From: a virus
IMG/VR virus record: IMGVR_UViG_3300020122_000155
Location: 41,066-105,065 of that record
Strand: one strand, 5' to 3'
DNA length: 64,000 nt
Under the pieces are notes generated by a model. It worked only from the letters and a program-made list of their open reading frames with translations. It did no database searches and had not been told where the DNA came from. Both the position numbers and the translations under genes were made by a program. This document shows positions 48,601-55,377 of this stretch, one piece after another (the stretch's first letter is position 1; every line of letters starts with the position of its first letter).

Positions 48601-49471
48601 CAAGCGCGCTATCGACATCCTCGATTGGCCCCGTCTGCATCTCCGCAGCGACCTTCATCTCGGGGACTGCTAGGTGTAGATCGTCGGCGAAACGAAGGTT
48701 TGAGTTCCCCGGCTTAATGCCGCGCATCAGACTGTCGTGCCAATCAACCGGAAAGACCTTCTTGCTCGCCGCTGTTGCCATATCTCCGACAGCACTCTTG
48801 GCTTTGCCGACAACCTTCCCGACCGCCGTACCTTCCCCGGCACCAAGCGCAGCCCCAGCAGCGCCTACGACTGCTTTCCCGAGCGCACCAGCAACGTTCG
48901 GTGCGCGAGTTGGTCCGACTTGCCGAGGAGAAGCCGGTTCACCAACGGCAGTCTCAGCAATGTCCGCCGCCATTGGCCCAACTCCAGGAGTGAGTGCCGC
49001 AAGCCCATGCCCAGCAGCTTCGGAATAACGCCCCTGCTTCGCATAATCGACGGCCTGATTGAACTCATTGACATGTGATCCGATAACAGCATCGGCGACG
49101 CGCCCCTGCGGTCCCTTAACGGCATAGTTGGCCGCTCCGAGCGCAGCTTTCCCAAGGTTCCCCTGCATAACATCCGTTCCGATGTTCCCAAGTTCTTCCG
49201 TTCCAAGAGCACGCTTTGCTACCCCCGAGGCGGCATCCCAAACGCCGCCAAGAAAGCGACCGGCTGCGCTCCCCTGATCTTGCATGTATTGCGGATATTT
49301 TTGCTCAAGGGTAGACTTTGTGTCGGAAGCGGTCCCTGAAGGTGGCTGAAAGTGAGTAGATCGAACCTGATCCGCGAGAGCGGCATAGTCCACTGGAGAA
49401 GACGCAGAAGTAGCGGACTTCTGGCGAACTTGGTCCGCGATGGCGCTGTAATCAATAGCAGGGCTACTCAT
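45680..49471 (-). CDS. Giant internal virion protein with ParB-like polyvalent domain (1263 aa)
   Basis: The N-terminal half is Ala/Gly-rich and helical, with a repeat DYSAIADQVRQ/DYAALADQVRS and membrane-like Gly/Ala stretches. A long Pro/Gln-rich linker follows. At about residues 870-1040 a DdrB/ParB-type domain is seen: KVRELVDIQASHNGN, ILIDSQGNALGGNGRTMQLH and QPVLVREISDQDI. Domains of this kind occur in polyvalent proteins injected with phage DNA. Size and place recall T7 gp16 (1318 aa). No transglycosylase Glu motif was recognised. Confidence 0.7.
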   Translation of the reverse strand: MSSPAIDYSAIADQVRQKSATSASSPVDYAALADQVRSTHFQPPSGTASDTKSTLEQKYPQYMQDQGSAAGRFLGGVWDAASGVAKRALGTEELGNIGTDVMQGNLGKAALGAANYAVKGPQGRVADAVIGSHVNEFNQAVDYAKQGRYSEAAGHGLAALTPGVGPMAADIAETAVGEPASPRQVGPTRAPNVAGALGKAVVGAAGAALGAGEGTAVGKVVGKAKSAVGDMATAASKKVFPVDWHDSLMRGIKPGNSNLRFADDLHLAVPEMKVAAEMQTGPIEDVDSALAAAQQAKRNIWQQYEQAAGPAKARNTQVDLSPIAEARIAGISPKFEFENPEGAQAIRDSAAKYRTQVPLETAESYLATTNAELRAYYAKFPLAQRAALASDPYVAGLEGEARAYRDAIYKSIDPEGEGAAPAELKRRYGALMNIEDQLQRRSNVAARQQPDNLMEQAGKVGAGLQMGRGLIKGLTHNPVGAAVDIGGALAARAAAKYVKEQQTTNALIKKGFDNYSGPTPAPVSMPTAAPPAGLLGPGSVRMPAAPDSSGPIPPTVPQGLRVRNEGIPPERQLPAPTIKMPGEAPPPPVSPMEEPSGINVSTARWVTDPTAPSGGYYTTESAPPGQSPGTLPPARSLPPPPQQMQPVGGDPLAAPQMRVTNAMPIVDPETGEIVSYSSESQTPQTRFRTTDAPSAARNFGQVIAKANRPAEAPAMREGVLNGRRVALQEDGNPAMYLDEAPGQQVRQPEARPIVRQEDNAPLAYAEPVAPAAAGDILNPSNVSPEHAATGSTPSAIGQVPGESAGAQAAQPAAGVEGGGQGQANNGANPASFDASSPATTEVLIPGEGRSFPAQYKVRELVDIQASHNGNTFQPNPKYSLKNDRTYTSSSDRNKVASQSTKGLFKPSLHITDNPDAANGPILIDSQGNALGGNGRTMQLHRVYAADPKDAFGYRSLLMKKAAQYGQDPQAIAQMKQPVLVREISDQDIVNKGHAITDFNKTGTAALKPSEQAISDSRRVSLGTLNDLSARLDEAGEGTTLAQLLQGKNGTEVLDKLIDDGVITPQQRAAYAKDDVLTKDGQTRISKLLLGRFFRDPAQLDTISPKITNKIERSAANLASIDNPETGEWNITPKIHQAMDLIEETRAQGYKGIDNYLKQGGLLGQEFPPDVVTMAKRFQQIPTRELTEALARYAEDAREYSAPPSLFARPTEPPTPAEALEQAFEYAKTQKAARDAAKLAAESAPPAPARPVFGQPISGRMPPP

Positions 49472-51543
49472 TTATGTTGTAGGGCGTTAATCTGGCGCTG
49501 AAATTCGTCGGCTTGAGCCTTAGTATCGAACGGATGTGTCGATCCATCGGGCGCTACTACCGTAAATTTTGATTTTGAAAGATCCGTCTTCCCCTGTGGA
49601 GCGTTCATCCCAGGAACGCCCTTCTCTAATCGACTGACCACCTGCTCGAATTTATTAAGCTGTTCCTGCATGTACTGCGTTGACGGACTCTTGCCGCTCG
49701 GGATCGTGTGGCGAATCGCATCGCGCATATCCATCGCGCCTTGGCCCATCCCGGCGAGACTTCTGATCGCCATCGCATTTTCGGACAATTGCGCAATCGC
49801 CTGGACCGCCTCTTGCTGTTGCGGCGTCATCGCTTGCGCTACTTCGCCCCTTAACCAAGTTTGAAGCGCGCTGTGGGGATCTGTGTCGCCCAGCGCGAGC
49901 GCCAACTGCGCGCGGGTGGTAGCATCCATTGTTCCGAGCCCCTGAATGGCCTTGCGCGCCGTCCCGATGTTGTAGTGCAAGTCTTGGAAGATCGCATTTT
50001 TGCTCATCGCGCGACTGCCAGCCCCAGCCGGAGCATAAAGGCCAGGATTGCGATTGATTTCCTCTGGATTCCTAAATTCTAATTCGCCAGTCTCTTTGTT
50101 AATGACCTGCTGTTCGCGACCACCGACAGAAACCTGCATCCGCTGAACTCCAGCCGTAGTTGTCGATGCCGGAGTCGGATTTGTAGCGAGATACCCGAGT
50201 GCCGCAGACTTTTCATCTGGGTCGAGATGTGTTGATCCTTGGATTGCGTGGTGCAGCGCGGTAATGTCGGTGTTCGCCTGTGCTGGGAGTTCTCCCGCCG
50301 CCGCTAGTTTGGATAGCGTCGATTGGAACGCCAATTTGGGACCTTCTGCTTTATTCTGTCCCTTTGCCCCTTCCTTTTGAATCTCTGTCAACGCCTTCGT
50401 CGCATTCTGGAACTCGCTGTGAGAGATCGGATCGCCCTCTTTCGCTCCGGGCAGGAACGGCAGAAGCGCAGCCGGTGCCGGACGCCATGCCGGAGGAACA
50501 ACAAAAACAAATCCTGGACGCTCAGGGTCGGGGATCGCTTCATATCCTGGTGGCCTTGGCTCGAAGGACTGCTGGTATGTGGCGTCAGCCTCACGACCCT
50601 TTAACCGGTCGGCAATAAACTTACGATTACGCTCGGACGTTTGAGCCTTGAGCCGATCCTCGATGGTAAGGCGCTGATTCTCACGCTTGTCCGCGTAGTC
50701 GGCAGCGAGCCCGCGTTTCTGCTCCGCCGTAGCCTCTTTTGCTTCGATGTTAGCAGCGGTGCTCGCAGCGGTATCCTCTTCCTTCTGCCGTTTCTCAAGA
50801 TCGGCTTGCTCCGCCAGATATGCAGCGTTCTGTGATGCCCACTTCGGATGAATAAGCTGATTCGCAATAGGACCAAACTTCGTCATCGACAATACGGCCA
50901 ATCCAAGACGCTGTGCCCAGTTGTTCGGTGCAGCGTCGGGACGTTTTAGCGCGGCCAATTTGTCGGCGGCGGACTGAGCTTCTGGCTTTGCAGCGGCGGG
51001 CGAGGTTGCTCCAGGAACTAGCGCCCCGGCTGGGAGAGTCTGCGTATTCGCTGAGGTCGCGGGACTCGCGGCAAACGCGCCCTGCGGAATTGCCTGACTT
51101 TCTGGCTGCACCGCTTCGGGATGATCGCGGAATGCTTCAGCCGCTCCAAGCGCGCCTGGGATTACGGTTGGGCTTCCATTCAGCGGCGGCAGCGCTACAT
51201 TGCTTGCGCCAACTTCGGCGTTCGTTGATCCACCGGGCGGCGGCATTCGGGCAGACTTGTCCTCTTTTGCGAGCGCACGCAGTCCGCGATAGCCTGTCTT
51301 CTCGGTGGGTAGGTCTACTCTTTGATTGTCGATTTGTCGTTGCTGCGAAGTGTCGTCAAGCGATAGCGGACGAATGTCATCGGGCTCCGGGGAAACTGGG
51401 TTTGGAGACTGTGCGGATGACTCCAAGGCATTAGGATTAAAAGCGTCGTCCTCGTTTAATTCTGGACTCAGTACGCCAGGAGACACGACCGGTTGCCGAC
51501 CGAATTGACTTCGATATCTTGACGGAAACGCCAATAATGCCAT
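49468..51543 (-). CDS. Internal virion protein, gp15-like by size and position (691 aa)
   Basis: The product has a polar, Pro/Ser-rich N-terminal third and a long helical centre (ADLEKRQKEEDTAASTAANI, EKRGLAADYADKRENQRLTI), then a helical C-terminal domain and a DUF-like ending with FTVVAPDGSTHPFDTKAQAD. Size resembles T7 gp15 (747 aa). No SD precedes ATG 51543; a hairpin plus T-run ends 18 bases upstream. It overlaps the ParB-containing protein gene as ATGA. Confidence 0.6.
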   Translation of the reverse strand: MALLAFPSRYRSQFGRQPVVSPGVLSPELNEDDAFNPNALESSAQSPNPVSPEPDDIRPLSLDDTSQQRQIDNQRVDLPTEKTGYRGLRALAKEDKSARMPPPGGSTNAEVGASNVALPPLNGSPTVIPGALGAAEAFRDHPEAVQPESQAIPQGAFAASPATSANTQTLPAGALVPGATSPAAAKPEAQSAADKLAALKRPDAAPNNWAQRLGLAVLSMTKFGPIANQLIHPKWASQNAAYLAEQADLEKRQKEEDTAASTAANIEAKEATAEQKRGLAADYADKRENQRLTIEDRLKAQTSERNRKFIADRLKGREADATYQQSFEPRPPGYEAIPDPERPGFVFVVPPAWRPAPAALLPFLPGAKEGDPISHSEFQNATKALTEIQKEGAKGQNKAEGPKLAFQSTLSKLAAAGELPAQANTDITALHHAIQGSTHLDPDEKSAALGYLATNPTPASTTTAGVQRMQVSVGGREQQVINKETGELEFRNPEEINRNPGLYAPAGAGSRAMSKNAIFQDLHYNIGTARKAIQGLGTMDATTRAQLALALGDTDPHSALQTWLRGEVAQAMTPQQQEAVQAIAQLSENAMAIRSLAGMGQGAMDMRDAIRHTIPSGKSPSTQYMQEQLNKFEQVVSRLEKGVPGMNAPQGKTDLSKSKFTVVAPDGSTHPFDTKAQADEFQRQINALQHK

Positions 51544-51560
51544 TTATTTTGTTTTCCCCA

Positions 51561-51593
51561 ATAAAAATGGCCGCGATATTACTCGCGACCATT
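51561..51593 (-). terminator. Intrinsic terminator-like hairpin in the late operon
   Basis: AATGGCCGCGA 51566-51576 pairs with TCGCGACCATT 51583-51593 (11 bp, one G-U), and on the minus strand TTTTTAT follows. It stands in the gene-free stretch 51544-51697, where I see no gene, only this hairpin and a short GGCTAACC direct repeat near 51606-51620. It would limit transcription into the gp15-like gene or mark a processing site. Confidence 0.65.
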
Positions 51594-51697
51594 ACCATGC
51601 CTATGGCTAACCACGGCTAACCCAAACTCACCAAGGCATCAACTCGCCTCAGCTTGGCTTGCCGCCAACGTTAGCATGCCACACTTTGATCCAAAAG

Positions 51698-52282
51698 TTA
51701 CCGATTTACGCCGCTCGGTCTTAAAGGCACGTCGGCTCTTTCCGGCTTATATCTCGCTGAGGCATTCGGGCCGCTTGGCCTTCTCCATCTAGTTTTCATG
51801 CCGAGTCCTTGACCAAGCATCTCGCTACTAACTTTTTGTCCCGGCTGTGACAACAAAGGAAGCACCATCTCGGGCTGATGTTCTCCTACTAATGCGATTG
51901 TTGGCCGCGTCACGACGGCTCCGCTGCCCATCGCCTGAATTCCGTCCATGGACCCGCTGAATTGATCGCCCGCATCGAACGCAGCAGCACCCTGACCGCC
52001 GTAAGTATTGCTCTGCTGTTGCGGATCGCCGCCGACCTCATCCGCATAGCCGATTGGCTGTTGCATTCCTTCATCTTGTCCGGGCGGAGTTAGGGCCGGG
52101 TTCGCTTCCGCGACGGGGCTTCGGTCCATGTGAGTCGCAGGACTTGGATTCGCTGCTTGCTGTTGGGCCTGTCTGTAGCGATTTACGCCGCCTTGAATCG
52201 CCCTGCCGATTCCGCTGCGTTCGAGGCGATGCTGCGCGTAATTCTGCGCCGCCGCTCCGAGCCCTGAAAAGAATGCTCCCAT
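51698..52282 (-). CDS. Virion-associated protein with TRP.IALVGE.QPE ending (194 aa)
   Basis: The product starts MGAFFSGLGAAAQNYAQHRL, is Gln/Gly-rich in the middle, and ends with VVTRPTIALVGEHQPEMVLP. The end motif recalls the ALVGE.GPE.V segment at the end of many tail-tip or internal proteins. Length equals that of T7 gp14 (196 aa), and its place between long internal-protein genes agrees. It is adjacent to the 611-aa gene without a gap. Confidence 0.6.
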   Translation of the reverse strand: MGAFFSGLGAAAQNYAQHRLERSGIGRAIQGGVNRYRQAQQQAANPSPATHMDRSPVAEANPALTPPGQDEGMQQPIGYADEVGGDPQQQSNTYGGQGAAAFDAGDQFSGSMDGIQAMGSGAVVTRPTIALVGEHQPEMVLPLLSQPGQKVSSEMLGQGLGMKTRWRRPSGPNASARYKPERADVPLRPSGVNR

Positions 52283-54118
52283 TTATGCGGCCTCCGAGTA
52301 TTGGAATGCTGGATCACCATCTTGCGGCTGCTGTTTTCTCTTATTGTAAGGAGTCCCAACAGGGCCGACCCACTCCGGTCCCTTTTCCGCAATTAAATGG
52401 ACTTCCGGTTCCGTCACCACGTCGCCTTTGGCTGACAAGAACGCGCCAGCCATGCTCGTGATGTCCTTGATCACGCTAGGCTGATTGGTCTTCATATTAC
52501 CGGCTGCGGCAGTCGAGGCATTCAGCCCACCCGTCTGCGTTCCGTAAGCAGATTGCTGTGCGCCCATCGCCTGTTGTCCGCCTTGCTGATTGTACTGCTG
52601 CTGACCGGCGACGCCTGCACGATAAGCATTCTGCCCAGCGATCTGCTGATTGCCAACCGCCTGCGCGCCGCCTGAAGTGAGTTGAGCGCTTCCGGTTCCC
52701 TGATTGTACTGAGTCTGGTTGACATTCGCCTGCGTCGCCTGACGATTTCCAGCGAGTTGCGCCGCGCGCGCCGCCGCCAACTGTTCGGCGGTTGCCTGCG
52801 CTCCGTACTGCTGATTCGTCATCGTGTCTTGCTGATTGATCGCGGTCTGTCCATACTGATTCGCGGCGTTGATTCCCGCTTGCCCGTAGGTGTTCGCCGC
52901 ATTGATCCCAGCCTGCCCTACGTTCTCCGCAGCACCAATGCCCTGAACGCCTGCGAGTTCGGCGGCACTCAAACCCTGCGTACCGGCCAAAGCCGCCGCC
53001 GCCTGCGCCTGCGATTGTTCGGTCGTCGCCGCGCCAGCCCGAAGTCCGGTTGCCGTCTGAACTGCGCCCTCGCGCTGAGCCTCGATCTGCGCTGCGCGGG
53101 TCTGCTGCGCCTGTTTCGCGGCGATCTCCGCGTTCGTTTCCGCTTCCCCTTGCTGAGAGGCTTCCTGCGTCTGCAATCGCGCATTGGCCGCTGCAATCGC
53201 TAGCGGAGACGTATTCCCAGCAGCAGCCGCATTCCGCTGAAGCTGATCCTCTGCCGTCCGGTAAGAATTTCCGACAGTCGTCCCGGCTGCGGTCTCCATC
53301 TCCTGAACGTCGGCATCGGTCAACTGCCGTTCGGTGTTGTTCGGATCGAAGGCCAATCCTGGATTGTTGACAGCCGTGTCGAGCTTCGAAAAGCCGGACT
53401 GCGCACCCTGCAAACCAGAGGCAAGTTTCCCGACCGCCGCACCGGTCCCCGTATTCAGAGTGTCGAGCGCTCCCTTGGTGTAGTTGGAATAATTCCCGAC
53501 TTGCCCAGACAGATTCTCTCCGTAAGCGCCGACTTGCGCACCGAGATTGGCTCCGTAGGAATTAAGCTGATCACCCTCGTTCTGAGTGCCTGTGTACGCC
53601 GCCTGAAGCGGCCTGTTAGGATCTCCCGCGATGCCTCCCTGCTCGCCTTGCGTCAGGAATTGCGAATTGAGCGCCCCCGGCGTCGTGTTGTACTGACTGT
53701 AATCGACGTTGATTTGGCCAGCCTGTCCAGGCGTGTAACCAGGATTCTGCTGTAGCTGTTTGAGAGCTTGAGCTTGCGCCTGATCGTATGTCGCCTGTTG
53801 AGGTCCATAGTAAGCGAGTTCTCCCTGCGCTTCCTGATTCAGTTGTTGGCCCTGTTGATTGATGTACTGCTGGTTGTTGTATGCCTGTTGAAGAATGTCG
53901 TTCTCGTCGTTGCCGGTGCCGCCCTGCCCGACATTGCTCCAAGTAGGATTCGCAACGGATGTAGGATTTGGCGCATTGCCGTAAACGCCGCCATAGGGCG
54001 AATTCGGCGGATTCAGAATCGAGTTCGGCGGAGTCAGAGCGGAGTCCTGCATCGCCTGCGGATTCTGCGATGCCAAGAATTGAAGATAGCTCGAATACGG
54101 GGTTGCGGCTGCGGCCAT
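52283..54118 (-). CDS. Gln/Ala-rich internal virion protein (611 aa)
   Basis: The product is dominated by Gln, Ala, Gly, Asn and Thr with short tandem phrases (NAANTYGQAGINAANQYGQT and related), a long-helix or fibre-like body (LQTQEASQQGEAETNAEIAA), and a C-terminal VVTEPEVHLIAEKGPEWVGP. The C-terminal motif is the same as in the neighbouring 194-aa protein. Such composition is seen in ejected internal proteins and long tail proteins. The codon repeats are not perfect DNA repeats. Confidence 0.65.
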   Translation of the reverse strand: MAAAATPYSSYLQFLASQNPQAMQDSALTPPNSILNPPNSPYGGVYGNAPNPTSVANPTWSNVGQGGTGNDENDILQQAYNNQQYINQQGQQLNQEAQGELAYYGPQQATYDQAQAQALKQLQQNPGYTPGQAGQINVDYSQYNTTPGALNSQFLTQGEQGGIAGDPNRPLQAAYTGTQNEGDQLNSYGANLGAQVGAYGENLSGQVGNYSNYTKGALDTLNTGTGAAVGKLASGLQGAQSGFSKLDTAVNNPGLAFDPNNTERQLTDADVQEMETAAGTTVGNSYRTAEDQLQRNAAAAGNTSPLAIAAANARLQTQEASQQGEAETNAEIAAKQAQQTRAAQIEAQREGAVQTATGLRAGAATTEQSQAQAAAALAGTQGLSAAELAGVQGIGAAENVGQAGINAANTYGQAGINAANQYGQTAINQQDTMTNQQYGAQATAEQLAAARAAQLAGNRQATQANVNQTQYNQGTGSAQLTSGGAQAVGNQQIAGQNAYRAGVAGQQQYNQQGGQQAMGAQQSAYGTQTGGLNASTAAAGNMKTNQPSVIKDITSMAGAFLSAKGDVVTEPEVHLIAEKGPEWVGPVGTPYNKRKQQPQDGDPAFQYSEAA

Positions 54119-54146
54119 TTTTGGAAGACTCCTTTTTAACGAACGC

Positions 54147-54731
54147 TTACACGAGTGGATTAGATTTCTTAGCGGGGACCTCGGGCCTGCCCGGAGCTTG
54201 CTGATCGTTCATCGGCGAACCCGGAGGGGTCATTCGAGGCCGAGCCTGCTCATTCTGCGGACCTTGAGGGGATTTTGGAGGTTCAGGAGCGCCCCATCGC
54301 TGTTCCCCGGATGGCCCACCCGGTTTGTAATTGTTGAAGCCGAGATTTGCTTGGCCGATTTGTTGATCGCCACCCTGTTGCAGCGGCGGGCGATCTGGCA
54401 TAACCTGATTCCCGCCCATCGGCGGTCCCATTTGCGGTCGCGGCGGCGGCATCATGTTCGGCCTGCCCATTGCGGCACCCTGAGCTATCCCTGGAGTTGC
54501 CGGAGCGCCCGGTTGACTCATCGCCATAACCGGGCGCGGCGGCAAGGATGGCATCCCTGTCATCGGCGGAGCGCTCGACGGCATCCCCGGTGTATCCGGC
54601 ATGGCAGGTTGCGCCGTAGTGATCGGAGGTTGCCCGACTTGATTCGGCATACCCATTTGCGGCGTCGGCGCGGGCATACGGCTATCGCGGCGCGGCGGGA
54701 TCTGTCCTTGAGGCGGCATTGCTGGATTCAC
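54147..54731 (-). CDS. Pro/Met/Gln-rich hypothetical protein (194 aa)
   Basis: GTG 54731 overlaps the preceding stop as GTGA; the frame is open further upstream within the neighbour. The product is almost entirely Pro, Met, Gly, Gln and Ala (PRPQMGPPMGGNQVMPDRPP) and probably disordered. A scaffold, glue or internal-linker role in the virion is possible. No family was recognised. Confidence 0.6.
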   Translation of the reverse strand: MNPAMPPQGQIPPRRDSRMPAPTPQMGMPNQVGQPPITTAQPAMPDTPGMPSSAPPMTGMPSLPPRPVMAMSQPGAPATPGIAQGAAMGRPNMMPPPRPQMGPPMGGNQVMPDRPPLQQGGDQQIGQANLGFNNYKPGGPSGEQRWGAPEPPKSPQGPQNEQARPRMTPPGSPMNDQQAPGRPEVPAKKSNPLV

Positions 54732-55036
54732 TGTGGGCCTGCTTTCTTTTTGTCGGTCGGTTGAGTTGGCGGATCGGGGATACGAGATACCGTCATTGTG
54801 TCCGGGTTGATCTTGCACTTTTCCAGAGCAAGTTTTTGCGCGTCGCAGATTGTCTTGACGAGAGCGTGTTCCTCGACGCCGAGCGCGTTAAGTTTCAACT
54901 GATTAATCTCCGATTGAAGGGCGAACACCTGCTTCTTTAGGATGAGAATTTGAATGTCCTTCTCCTGATCCGGTGCGATCTTCGTGTCTTGTGCCGATGC
55001 GATGGCGATACCGAGTAATAGAAAAAGGTTTTTCAT
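54728..55036 (-). CDS. Secreted coiled-coil protein (102 aa) with Sec signal
   Basis: The signal is MKNLFLLLGIAIASAQ. The mature part is one long heptad helix (IQILILKKQVFALQSEINQL, KTICDAQKLALEKCKI) with a Pro/Lys-rich end. It could be a periplasmic outer spanin-like or adhesion protein. It overlaps its downstream neighbour as GTGA and the 114-aa gene by four bases. Confidence 0.65.
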   Translation of the reverse strand: MKNLFLLLGIAIASAQDTKIAPDQEKDIQILILKKQVFALQSEINQLKLNALGVEEHALVKTICDAQKLALEKCKINPDTMTVSRIPDPPTQPTDKKKAGPQ

Positions 55037-55377
55037 GGGGTTTTAAATTCTGCTCCTGTGAACTTCATGGGCATCACCTTAGCTCCGTCAATGCTTGTCG
55101 CGTCTACCAAAAACACCGAGACAGTGTTAGTGCCGCTGGACGTAGAGAACTGCGTTGCACTATGTTGCAGCCCGTCCGCCGTGCGGTAAGAGAGCGTTAT
55201 AGAGTAGGCGTCGCTGCCAGATTGATCGTAAATCCACACCTGCACCATCGGAGGCGTATTGCCAAAGGGCATAATCTGCCGGATTGGAGACTGCGACCCC
55301 AGATTGAAAGTTGAAACGTTGCCGGGTTGCGCGAAGGCAAGGCCAGCAAAAAGGAAAAGAGCGCTAAGTTGTTTCAT
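55033..55377 (-). CDS. Small secreted beta protein (114 aa) with Sec signal
   Basis: From ATG 55377 the signal is MKQLSALFLFAGLAFAQ. The mature part is beta-rich (SPIRQIMPFGNTPPMVQVWI, SGSDAYSITLSYRTADGLQH) and ends KVMPMKFTGAEFKTP. It overlaps the tailspike gene end by 14 bases. A longer frame upstream has no signal and lies inside the tailspike. Function unknown. Confidence 0.65.
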   Translation of the reverse strand: MKQLSALFLFAGLAFAQPGNVSTFNLGSQSPIRQIMPFGNTPPMVQVWIYDQSGSDAYSITLSYRTADGLQHSATQFSTSSGTNTVSVFLVDATSIDGAKVMPMKFTGAEFKTP

